Assembly: GCF_900100395.1 (NCBI RefSeq)
Contig: NZ_FNFB01000048.1
Span: 1 to 33,234 of the forward strand
Length of the DNA stretch: 33,234 nt
Direction: 5' to 3'
DNA from: Nonomuraea maritima
GTDB taxonomy: Bacteria > Actinomycetota > Actinomycetes > Streptosporangiales > Streptosporangiaceae
Shown one piece after another: positions 1 through 7,208 of the stretch. How positions within the stretch are numbered: the first letter of the stretch is position 1; each line of letters opens with the position of its first letter. The position numbers were made by a program, and so were the translations under genes. The notes under the pieces were generated by a model. The model ran no database searches. It was given only the letters and a program-made list of their open reading frames with translations, and was not told where the DNA came from.

Positions 1-115
1 GTTCCCGGGAGCGGCGATCGCTCCCGACGACCATCAACTTAGGGATCAGCAAGCCCGCGTTCTGCGTACAAACGCACAGATCACCGCGAGCGTGCACAAC
101 GACACATAAAGGACC

Positions 116-140
116 GGCCCTCCGGGGTTGCCGGAGGGCC
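116..140 (-). terminator. Perfect hairpin, distal part of a tandem terminator
   Basis: A perfect 10-bp inverted repeat (GGCCCTCCGG, 5-base loop, CCGGAGGGCC) lies about 50 bases past the stop codon of the beta-helix gene. On the leftward transcript the hairpin is followed by TCCTTTATG, a weak U-rich stretch. It is the second of two near-copies of the same hairpin. Read as a Rho-independent terminator or an RNA 3'-end stabiliser for the long sugar operon. It may also serve an unseen gene to the left. Confidence 0.7.
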
Positions 141-154
141 GGGGGTGTCCCTTG

Positions 155-180
155 TGGCCCTCCGGGGTGGCGGAGGGCTA
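155..180 (-). terminator. Second hairpin copy, proximal to the operon end
   Basis: A 10-pair stem (one G-U pair) with a 6-base loop, whose arms are CCCTCCG and CGGAGGG, begins 10 bases after the stop of the beta-helix gene. It shares the GGCCCTCCGGGGT block with the hairpin at 116-140, so the pair forms a direct repeat of a self-complementary element. There is no U-tract directly behind this copy. Together they likely end the leftward operon. Confidence 0.65.
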
Positions 181-189
181 CATGGAGCG

Positions 190-2505
190 TCAGCCGTTGT
201 GGACGGCGATCTCCGTCAGGGTCGGGGTGTACTGCTCCGTCGGGAGCTGCGCGGTGAGGGCCACACGCAGACGCGAGGTCGTCACGTCGCCGAAGCCCGT
301 CATGGACAGGTCGTGGCCGATGCCCGTGTCACGGCTCGCGAACGTCACCCACGTGCCGCTCGCCGCGTCCCAGCGCTGCAGCTCGAACGACTGCACGCGG
401 GGGTTGGTGCCCGAGTCGGTGAACTCGTCGAGGTACACCTCGTCGAACGTGGTGTCCGCGCCGAAGTCGACGTCCAGCGTGATGGGGTAGGCCGCGTCGT
501 CGGCCGCCGCCCAGCGGGTGGTGGTGTCGCCGTCGGTCAGGTTCACGGCCCCGAGCGTGCCGTTCGCGCCCGGGTGGGTCGAGCTCGCGGTGACCGGCTT
601 GCCGAGCGCGAGGTTCTCCCGGTTGTCACCCTGCTCGTTCTCGATCGGGTTGTCGTCGACCGGGTTCTCGACCTTCTTGCCGGCCTTGCTCTCGACGATG
701 CCGATGTCGGGGGCCTTGCCGTAGTAGAGGTGCGTGCCGAGGAAGTCCTCGGTGCCGAGGTGCGGGTTGTAGCGGCCGGCGTCGATGAGCGGCGAGTTCT
801 TGCGCAGCTCGAAGTGCTTGGCCGCCTTGCGGATGCGGTCGACGCCCGCACCGGTGACGTACTTGGCCGGGTCGCCGACGAACCCGGGGTCGACCCGCAG
901 CCCGTTGGCGTCGGCCGGCTCCTGGTCGGAGTGCTGACCGCTCGCCTCGTAGTAGTCGTTGTTGGAGAACACGGCCTGACGCAGCGCGCCGGTGCGGCGG
1001 TACCACGGCGTCGACGCGGTCTTGGAGGTGTTGTAGAAGATGTTGTTCAGGAAGTAGACGCGGCTCAGGAACGTCTCGTCGTGGACGTAGTCGAGGTCGG
1101 CGCCGTCGTAGACGAAGGTGTTGTTGACGAAGTACGTCGGCGTGTAGTTCGTCGACAGCATGTTCTTCACCAGCACGCCGTTGTCGTTGACACTCAGGTT
1201 GTAGCGGGCGACGGAGTTCGAGCTGTTGCCCATGTACGCCATCCAGCCGGCGGCGTTGTCGTGCGAGTAGTTGAACTGGTACGTGACGTTGAAGTTCGTG
1301 TACTCGAGGTCCCACGGGGTGCCGTCGAACTCGTTGTTCGGGCCGCCGTACACCTCGTTGTACTGCATGACGGAGTCGGCGCCCGCCCACAGGTACAGGC
1401 CGCACGACACCGCGTTGTAGCGGGCGAGGAACCCGTTGACCTCGTTGTACTCGACGGTCATGTTCTTGGTGTCGGCGAGCTGGATCGCGCCCTGGCCGAC
1501 GCTCTCGGCGTAGTTGTGGCCGATGTAGACGTCACGGCTGTACAGGTCGCGGGTGCGCACCCACAGCTGCTCCCAGCCCTCGTGGAACTTGCCGGTCTCG
1601 TCGTACTCCCCGGCGTCGCGGCCGTCGGCGTTGAACCAGTTGAACGCGAACTGCACGGCGTGCAGCTCCACCTTCTTGAAGGTGTTGTTCTCGATCCGGA
1701 CGTCCTTGAAGTAGTAGCCGCCGGTGCCGTACTCCTTGTAGCTCTTCTCGCCGAAGACCTGGAAGCTGACGCCGCCGTAGTGGATCTTCTGCCAGCTGCT
1801 CGGGCCGTCGAGGTCGTGGACGTACACGTCCGAGATGCGGAAGTGGTCCATGATGCTGTCCGCGCCCGCCGGCAGCAGGTCGGCGTTGATCGTGACCGCG
1901 ATGCCGTCACGGACGTACGACCCGGTGGTGATGTCGGTCGCGAAGTCGTCGTCGTTGGACAGCTCGACGTTGTTGATCTCGTAGTACTGCTGGTTGCGCA
2001 GCACGATGGCGCCGGTCAGGCCGACCGTCTCGGGGTTCTTGGTGCCGTCCGCGCGGAACGGGCTCGGCACGTTGCCGTTCGCCGCGATGTAGGGGCGGCC
2101 GGCGCGCTTGTCGCCGTACGCGGAGATCGTGATCGGCTTGCCGGCGGCGCCGGAGCCCTTCGGCCACAGCTGCTCGTCGTTCCACTGCTCGCCGGCCTTG
2201 AGCAGGATGCGGTCGCCGGGCTGGAACGTCGTCGTGTTCACCTTGGCGAGGGTCCGCCAGGCGTGCTTCGGCGAGGTGCCCGAGTCGTCGTCGCGGCCCT
2301 TCGTGGCGTCGACGTAGTAGTCCTTGCCGCCGGTCCGGTTCGGCGCGTTGCCCGGCAGGTCAGCCTTGGCCGCGACGGCGGGGCGGGCGGGGGCTGCCGC
2401 GGCGGAGGCCGCGACCGGGGCGAGCGATCCCGCGATCAGCGCGGTGAGCACGGCGGACAGTCCCGCGCGCAGCGCCCGCCGCGCGGGGGGTGTTGCAGAT
2501 CTCAA
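190..2505 (-). CDS. Secreted right-handed beta-helix protein with C-terminal discoidin (F5/8C) domain
   Basis: A 771-residue protein, probably an extracellular carbohydrate-active enzyme. Residues 1 to about 39 form a signal peptide: basic start (PARRALRAG), hydrophobic core (LSAVLTALIAGSLAPVAA) and Ala-rich end. A parallel beta-helix region follows, opening with YYVDATKGRDDDSGTSP and rich in Asn/Tyr repeats such as IENNTF and MQYNEV. From about residue 627 (NLALGKPVTASS) to the end is a galactose-binding-like discoidin fold. The TTG start is chosen because it overlaps the stop of the upstream gene by 4 bases (TTGA), lies about 10 bases behind AGGAG, and gives a good signal peptide; longer readings would run back through the upstream gene. 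It is the last gene of the sugar operon. GH141, GH120 or a polysaccharide lyase are possible, and the exact family and substrate are not readable by eye. Confidence 0.85.
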   Translation of the reverse strand: MRSATPPARRALRAGLSAVLTALIAGSLAPVAASAAAAPARPAVAAKADLPGNAPNRTGGKDYYVDATKGRDDDSGTSPKHAWRTLAKVNTTTFQPGDRILLKAGEQWNDEQLWPKGSGAAGKPITISAYGDKRAGRPYIAANGNVPSPFRADGTKNPETVGLTGAIVLRNQQYYEINNVELSNDDDFATDITTGSYVRDGIAVTINADLLPAGADSIMDHFRISDVYVHDLDGPSSWQKIHYGGVSFQVFGEKSYKEYGTGGYYFKDVRIENNTFKKVELHAVQFAFNWFNADGRDAGEYDETGKFHEGWEQLWVRTRDLYSRDVYIGHNYAESVGQGAIQLADTKNMTVEYNEVNGFLARYNAVSCGLYLWAGADSVMQYNEVYGGPNNEFDGTPWDLEYTNFNVTYQFNYSHDNAAGWMAYMGNSSNSVARYNLSVNDNGVLVKNMLSTNYTPTYFVNNTFVYDGADLDYVHDETFLSRVYFLNNIFYNTSKTASTPWYRRTGALRQAVFSNNDYYEASGQHSDQEPADANGLRVDPGFVGDPAKYVTGAGVDRIRKAAKHFELRKNSPLIDAGRYNPHLGTEDFLGTHLYYGKAPDIGIVESKAGKKVENPVDDNPIENEQGDNRENLALGKPVTASSTHPGANGTLGAVNLTDGDTTTRWAAADDAAYPITLDVDFGADTTFDEVYLDEFTDSGTNPRVQSFELQRWDAASGTWVTFASRDTGIGHDLSMTGFGDVTTSRLRVALTAQLPTEQYTPTLTEIAVHNG

Positions 2506-3659
2506 TGCTGTACATCTCCTGGATCGATGGTTTCCACCGCCGCCGTGTCGACCTCGGTGCGAACGGAGTCCACCCGGCGTCGGAGCAACTGGTCGAACTT
2601 CTCCTCCACGAGCGACTGCCGGATGCGACGGGAGTAGTCGGCGAACGCCGCGTCCTCGTCCACGGACTCGTCGGTGAGCTCGTAGTAGGTGATCTGGCCG
2701 TTCTCCGGGATCGGCCCGGAGATCTGGCCGGGTGAGAGCTTGGTGAGCACGGCCAGGAGGTCCTGGTCGTGCGCGGCCGAGCCGCCGCCGGTCTGGGTGG
2801 CGGTGGTGAGCCGGGAGCCGGGCGCGGTGACGCCGGACAGCTTCTTCGCGGCGGCCACCCGCCGCTTCAGGTCCTCGGCGAAGCCGGACGGCGCGCCGTC
2901 CGGCACGGGCACCACGAGCTTCCGGTACGTGTACGTGGTCGCGTTGGCGCTCCACGCGTCCCTGTCGGCGTCGAACGCCTGCCGCACCTCGGCGTCGGTG
3001 ACCCACAGCGGGTCGCCGGCCCTGGCGCTGAGCCGCTGCTTGAGCAGGGTCGCCAGCTCGGTGAGCCGGTGCGAGTAGTACTCGTCGGGCGAGAACTCGG
3101 CGAGGCCGTACACGACCTCACCGCGGGCGATGGCGTCGGCCCGGTGGGCGTTCTCCTCGTCGAGCTCGGCGAGGAACGCGTCGTGGTCGACGGAGTCGAC
3201 CAGCCCCTGCTCCTGCGCGAGGACGAGCGTGGTCTTGTCGCGCCTGACCTCGTCGAGCGCGCGGTCCTCCAGGCGCTGGAGCGCGGTCCTGTCGCCGGCG
3301 CGGGCCGTCCAGTCGGCGGCTCCCTGGAGGTGGTACTGGTTGCGCAGCTCGTTCTGCACGGTGGGCGCGAGCCGCCGCATGTGGAAGAGCAGCTCGTCGC
3401 GGGTGACGTCGTGCCCGTCGAGGGTGGCGACCACGTCGGCGCGCGGGACGAGCGCCGCGCCGGTCGCCACGAGGGCGGCGAGCGCGACGCAGACGCCGGT
3501 GACGAGCACGACCACCCGCCGCGACCGCCACCTCCCGCCGGGACCGGTGCCCGCCGCCTGCGCCCAGCCCTTGCGAGCCGGGCCCCTTCCGGTCGCCGGG
3601 GCCACGCGGGAAGCGCCCTTCCGGGAGCTTCCCGCGGCTCCTCTCGGGGAAGCGGCCAC
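2502..3659 (-). CDS. Membrane-anchored parvulin/SurA-like peptidyl-prolyl isomerase
   Basis: A 385-residue protein with a basic cytoplasmic tail rich in Arg, Gly and Ala (residues 1-48), one membrane segment (about 49-71, VVVLVTGVCVALAALVATGAAL) and an extracellular part. That part begins ATLDGHDVTRDELLFHMRRL, typical of SurA/PrsA-type N-domains. It continues with helices and a PpiC-like core (about 215-330), including LSPGQISGPIPENGQITYYEL, where parvulins usually have LxxGEVSxPV...G..I. It probably folds or escorts exported proteins. The GTG start lies 2 bases after the fucosidase stop, and its 3' end overlaps the TTG start of the secreted beta-helix gene. This coupling suggests the beta-helix protein is its client. 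The upstream ribosome site is weak, so the start could lie slightly inside the previous gene. Isomerase activity is inferred, as the active-site residues are poorly conserved. Confidence 0.75.
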   Translation of the reverse strand: MAASPRGAAGSSRKGASRVAPATGRGPARKGWAQAAGTGPGGRWRSRRVVVLVTGVCVALAALVATGAALVPRADVVATLDGHDVTRDELLFHMRRLAPTVQNELRNQYHLQGAADWTARAGDRTALQRLEDRALDEVRRDKTTLVLAQEQGLVDSVDHDAFLAELDEENAHRADAIARGEVVYGLAEFSPDEYYSHRLTELATLLKQRLSARAGDPLWVTDAEVRQAFDADRDAWSANATTYTYRKLVVPVPDGAPSGFAEDLKRRVAAAKKLSGVTAPGSRLTTATQTGGGSAAHDQDLLAVLTKLSPGQISGPIPENGQITYYELTDESVDEDAAFADYSRRIRQSLVEEKFDQLLRRRVDSVRTEVDTAAVETIDPGDVQH

Positions 3660-3661
3660 GC

Positions 3662-5074
3662 CTACAGGCCCGTCCCGATCGCGGCCACGCGGGCGACCAC
3701 GGGGGTGTCGCGGAACTCGGGGAGCTCGACCCGCACGGCGTCGACCTCGGTCGGCGGGAACGTCAGGATGCGCTGGTAGCCGACGGCGTGCGCCTCGCCG
3801 AGCGTCGTCCACCGGCCGTCACTGCGCCCCTGGACGACGACGTGCTCGACGCGCTGCCCCTGCGTGATGTCCTCGCCGACGACGACCGCCTCGACCGGAC
3901 GCGGCCGGTCGAACGCGAGCGTCACCGCGGGCCGCGCGTCGGCGTCGTCCGGACGCCACGGCGCGCTCCCGCGCTCCGGCCACGCGGTCGCGACGTCGCC
4001 CGGCTCCCCCGACGACACCGTCACGGCGGCCGCGACGCGGCGCTCACGGAAAGCGGCGATGCGCCGTCCGAGCGACTCCAGCACCGCCACGTCCGCCTCG
4101 TGGACGAGCCCGTCGCGGGCCGGCGGGACGTTGAGCAGGAAGCCGGCGTTGCCGCCGACCGACCGCAGGTAGATGGTGAACAGCTCGTCCACGGAACGGA
4201 CGGCGCCGTCCTCGGCCGGGTGGTGGAACCAGCCGGGACGGATCGAGGTGTTCACCTCGGCCGGGTACCAGACCAGGTCGTCCTCGTGCCCCGCCAGCGC
4301 GGCGCGGCTGCCGAGGTCGCGCTCGTCGCTGCGGACGAGGCGGGAGAAGGTGCCGTCGTCCACCTTCTGCGACCGGTCGGCGATCCGCTCGGCGTCCTGC
4401 AGCTGCCTCGGGACCACGCTCCACTCGTCGGGACGGGTGTCGCCGGCCTCGTTGCCGCACCAGCGGACGTCCGGGCCGCACACGTTGATGACCGCGTCCG
4501 GCTGCAGCTCGCGCACCACCGCGTAGTAGCGGTCCCAGTCGTAGGTCTGCCGCTTGCCGTTCGGGCCCTCGCCGTTGGCGCCGTCCAGCCAGACGGAGAA
4601 GATCGGCCCGTACCCGGTGAGCAGCTCCCTGAGCTGGGCGACGTAGAAGTCGTCGTAGGCGGTGCCGCTGCCGTAGGAGGCCTCGGTGCGGTCCCAGGGC
4701 GACAGGTAGACGCCGAACTTCAGCCCGTGCCGCCGGGCCGCGTCGGCGACCTCGGCGACCAGGTCGCCCTGCCCGTCCCGCCACGGGGAGGCGGCCACCG
4801 AGTGCTTCGTGACCTCGCTCGGCCACAGGCAGAAGCCGTCGTGGTGCTTGCAGGTGAGGATGACCCCGGTCATCCCGGCGCTCTTGAGCGAGCGCACCCA
4901 CTGGTCGGCGTCGAGGCCGGACGGGTCGAACAGGGCCGGGTCCTCGTGCCCCTCGCCCCACTCCCGGTCGGTCATCGTGTTGATGCCGAAGTGGATGAAC
5001 CCGTAGAACTCCATCTCCTGCCACGCGAGCTGACGCCCGCTCGGCCGGACCGCGGCAAGCGCGCGCCCGTCCAT
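3662..5074 (-). CDS. GH29-type alpha-L-fucosidase-like glycoside hydrolase
   Basis: A 470-residue enzyme with no signal peptide, so it should act in the cytoplasm on imported oligosaccharides. The N-terminal two-thirds is the GH29 barrel: FYGFIHFGINTMTDREWG (about 23-40), LTCKHHDGFCLWPS (73-86) and FGVYLSPWDR (120-129). VWLDGANGEG carries Asp164 at the usual nucleophile position. The last ~110 residues form a beta-rich domain (VVVGEDITQGQRVEHVVVQG) as in many GH29 proteins. The ATG start sits 8 bases behind GGAGG and shares its A with the stop of the small membrane-protein gene (TGATG), so translation is coupled. Context with a GH35 galactosidase suggests removal of fucose before galactose. 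Alpha-1,3/4 versus 1,2 linkage preference cannot be decided here. Confidence 0.88.
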   Translation of the reverse strand: MDGRALAAVRPSGRQLAWQEMEFYGFIHFGINTMTDREWGEGHEDPALFDPSGLDADQWVRSLKSAGMTGVILTCKHHDGFCLWPSEVTKHSVAASPWRDGQGDLVAEVADAARRHGLKFGVYLSPWDRTEASYGSGTAYDDFYVAQLRELLTGYGPIFSVWLDGANGEGPNGKRQTYDWDRYYAVVRELQPDAVINVCGPDVRWCGNEAGDTRPDEWSVVPRQLQDAERIADRSQKVDDGTFSRLVRSDERDLGSRAALAGHEDDLVWYPAEVNTSIRPGWFHHPAEDGAVRSVDELFTIYLRSVGGNAGFLLNVPPARDGLVHEADVAVLESLGRRIAAFRERRVAAAVTVSSGEPGDVATAWPERGSAPWRPDDADARPAVTLAFDRPRPVEAVVVGEDITQGQRVEHVVVQGRSDGRWTTLGEAHAVGYQRILTFPPTEVDAVRVELPEFRDTPVVARVAAIGTGL

Positions 5075-5253
5075 CACAGATACCTCCGGTTGTACGAGGC
5101 GAGCACGGCCAGCAGTCCGGCCAGCCCGCAGAGCATGATCGCGAGGTTGCCCCACCCGACGGTCGTACGGGCGGCCACGACGGCCGCGACGCAGACGGCC
5201 GCGACGAGCGTCCTGGCGGCGACGACCAGCGCGCCGCGCGTCGAATCCTTCAT
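5074..5253 (-). CDS. Small membrane protein of the sugar operon
   Basis: A 59-residue protein with a short charged start (MKDSTRG), a first hydrophobic segment (about 8-27, ALVVAARTLVAAVCVAAVVA), a short link (ARTTVGWGN), a second hydrophobic segment (about 37-52, LAIMLCGLAGLLAVLA) and a basic tail (SYNRRYL). Two membrane passes are likely. AGGAG stands 8 bases before the ATG, and the stop shares one base with the fucosidase start. It lies between the transporter permease and the hydrolase. I recognise no family. It could be an accessory subunit of the permease pair or a hydrolase anchor, but neither is shown by the sequence. Confidence 0.8.
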   Translation of the reverse strand: MKDSTRGALVVAARTLVAAVCVAAVVAARTTVGWGNLAIMLCGLAGLLAVLASYNRRYL

Positions 5254-5276
5254 GTAGATCACTCCTGGTGACGCCG

Positions 5277-6170
5277 TCAGCCCTTCACGCCGCCTGACGA
5301 CATGCCCTCGATGAGCCGCCGCTGGATGATCGCGTAGAGGAGCAGGACGGGGACGATGACGATGACCATGCCGGCGTACAGGCGTCCGTAGTCGGCCGCC
5401 GCCTTCTGCGCGGTCATCAGGTTGAGCAGGCCCACCTGCAGCGTCTTGCCGTCGCCCGGCAGCAGGGTGAGGGCGATGATGAAGTCGTTCCAGTAGGCCA
5501 GGAAGTTGAACAGGATCACGGTGATGACGGCCGGGCGCGCGATCGGCAGCATCACCTTGGTCATGACCTGGAAGCGCGACGCGCCGTCCAGCGACGCCGC
5601 CTCCTCGTAGGAGGCGGGGATCGACCGGAAGTACGCGGTGAGCAGGTAGATGCTGAACGGGATCGACGTGGCCGCGTACACGAGCGACAGCACGGCCGGG
5701 TTGTCGATGAAGAAGCCTCCTGGCAGCACGTCGATGAGCGCGCGGTCCCAGTCGACCAGCATCAGGAAGATCGGCACGACGATGTAGTTGACGTTGACGA
5801 ACAGCCCCGCGAGGAGCGCCATCTCGATGATCCCGCGGCCGCGGAACTCGTACCGGGCGATGACGTACGCCGCCGGCACCGAGACGGCGAGCACGAACAC
5901 CAGCCCGAGCAGCGTCACCAGCACCGAGGTGAAGAAGTACTGGCCCATGTGGGCGGTGACGAACGCGTCGATGTAGTTCTGCAGGTGCAGGCCGTCGGGC
6001 AGCGTCCACGGGCTGCCGTAGAACTCGCTCTTCTTCTTGAGCGAGGCGAGCAGCACCCATGCGACCGGCACCGCGATGACGAGCGCGATCGCGATGACCA
6101 GGACGTACGTGAGCACCCGACCGGCTCTCGGCCGGTCGCCGCGGTTGCGAGGTGAGGTGATCGGGGTCAT
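5277..6170 (-). CDS. Carbohydrate ABC transporter permease, MalG type
   Basis: A 297-residue inner-membrane protein with about six membrane segments, starting with VLTYVLVIAIALVIAVPVAWVLLASL. It carries the cytoplasmic EAA loop EAASLDGASRFQVMTKVMLPIARP, which docks the ATPase. The C-terminus (LLYAIIQRRLIEGMSSGGVKG) is typical of MalG-like CUT1 permeases. It has a good ribosome site (GAGGA, 7 bases) overlapping the end of the preceding permease gene, from which it is 10 bases away. With the MalF-like protein it forms the sugar channel. No ATP-binding gene is in the operon, so it probably uses a shared MsiK-like ATPase, as is usual in actinomycetes. Confidence 0.95.
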   Translation of the reverse strand: MTPITSPRNRGDRPRAGRVLTYVLVIAIALVIAVPVAWVLLASLKKKSEFYGSPWTLPDGLHLQNYIDAFVTAHMGQYFFTSVLVTLLGLVFVLAVSVPAAYVIARYEFRGRGIIEMALLAGLFVNVNYIVVPIFLMLVDWDRALIDVLPGGFFIDNPAVLSLVYAATSIPFSIYLLTAYFRSIPASYEEAASLDGASRFQVMTKVMLPIARPAVITVILFNFLAYWNDFIIALTLLPGDGKTLQVGLLNLMTAQKAAADYGRLYAGMVIVIVPVLLLYAIIQRRLIEGMSSGGVKG

Positions 6171-6180
6171 GGGGCTGTCC

Positions 6181-7134
6181 TCAGAACTGGAGGGGCTCGC
6201 GCCGCGTCGCGCGGCTCACCAGGAGCGAGACGAGGAACGAGAAGGCGAAGATGACGACGCCGATGGCCATGCCGTAGCCGTACGACGAGTTCGTGTAGGC
6301 CTGCTTGTACATGTAGCTGAGCAGCACCTCGGATGAGCCGTCCGGGCCGCCGCCGGTCATCGCGCGCACCAGGACGAAGCTGAGGTTGACGGCGCTCATC
6401 ACGAAGAAGGTCAGCGTGGTGCGCAGGTTCTGCCAGATGAGCGGCAGGGTGATGGCGAAGAACTGGCGGGTGGTGGAGGCTCCGTCGAGCCCGCTGGCCT
6501 CGTAGAGCTCCTCGGGGATGCTCGCCATGCTCGACATGTAGAGGACCATGTAGTAGCCGAGCGACTGCCAGACCATGGAGATGGCGACCGACCAGAGCAC
6601 GAGGTCCTGGTCGCCGAGCCAGACCTGTTGCAGGCCGTCGAGCGACAGCAGCCGGAGGGTGCCGTTGAGCAGGCCGTTCTGCTGGTCGTACACGGCGGAG
6701 AAGATCGCCGCGATGACCACGACCGACAACACGTTCGGGATGTAGAGGACGAACCGGTAGAGGTTACGTCCGCGCAGCCGCTGCCGCGTCATGATCGCGG
6801 CGAGGAACAGGCCGGAGCCCATCGTCACGACGGTCACGACGACCAGCAGCGCGACGGTGTTCTGGAACGCGCGGACGAACTGCTGGTCGTCGAAGAGCTT
6901 GACGAAGTTGTCGAACCCGACGAAGCGCATGTCCGGGGAGAAGCCGCTCCAGGTGAAGAACGACATCCGGAACACGTTCACGGTGGGGACGACCATGAAC
7001 AGCACGAACAGCACGAGCGCGGGCAGCAGGCAGGCCAGCACGAAGCGGAGCTCGCCGCGCCGCCGTGCCGGGCGTCCAGCTGATCGCTTCGGTGCCGAGG
7101 TGTCCGAGGGTGGGGTGGAGAGAGTCGTCGCCAT
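6181..7134 (-). CDS. Carbohydrate ABC transporter permease, MalF type
   Basis: A 317-residue membrane protein. A basic cytoplasmic N-terminus (to about 30) precedes the first membrane segment FVLACLLPALVLFVLFMVVP. The periplasmic stretch FRMSFFTWSGFSPDMRFVGFDNF is characteristic of CUT1 MalF homologues. The EAA loop is EASGLDGASTTRQFFAITLPLIW. The start has AAGGA 6 bases upstream. It pairs with the MalG-type permease 10 bases downstream and with the binding protein upstream, from which it is separated by a strong stem-loop (7173-7202). Substrate is probably an oligosaccharide with galactose and/or fucose, inferred from neighbours only. Confidence 0.95.
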   Translation of the reverse strand: MATTLSTPPSDTSAPKRSAGRPARRRGELRFVLACLLPALVLFVLFMVVPTVNVFRMSFFTWSGFSPDMRFVGFDNFVKLFDDQQFVRAFQNTVALLVVVTVVTMGSGLFLAAIMTRQRLRGRNLYRFVLYIPNVLSVVVIAAIFSAVYDQQNGLLNGTLRLLSLDGLQQVWLGDQDLVLWSVAISMVWQSLGYYMVLYMSSMASIPEELYEASGLDGASTTRQFFAITLPLIWQNLRTTLTFFVMSAVNLSFVLVRAMTGGGPDGSSEVLLSYMYKQAYTNSSYGYGMAIGVVIFAFSFLVSLLVSRATRREPLQF

Positions 7135-7172
7135 GCCGGGTCCTTGGGTAGCTCAGGACGTGTGGTGGGGGT

Positions 7173-7202
7173 GGCGGCGGCCCGGTGCGGCGGGCCGCCG
7201 CC
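7173..7202 (-). promoter_or_regulatory. Intercistronic 12-bp stem-loop between binding-protein and permease genes
   Basis: A perfect 12-bp inverted repeat of pure G/C (GGCGGCGGCCCG, 6-base loop, CGGGCCGCCGCC) starts 7 bases after the stop of the solute-binding-protein gene. No U-tract follows, so it is probably not a full terminator. In binding-protein-dependent transport operons such stem-loops stop or stabilise part of the transcript so that the binding protein is made in excess of the permeases; that role is inferred here. Confidence 0.65.
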
Positions 7203-7208
7203 GGTGCG

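Noticed and set aside
145..2637. Long open frame on the plus strand (about 830 codons) opposite the beta-helix gene
   Set aside because: Its translation is a Val/Arg/Asp/Gly-rich product typical of the antisense of GC-rich coding DNA, with no domain; the minus-strand frame has a signal peptide and clear domains.
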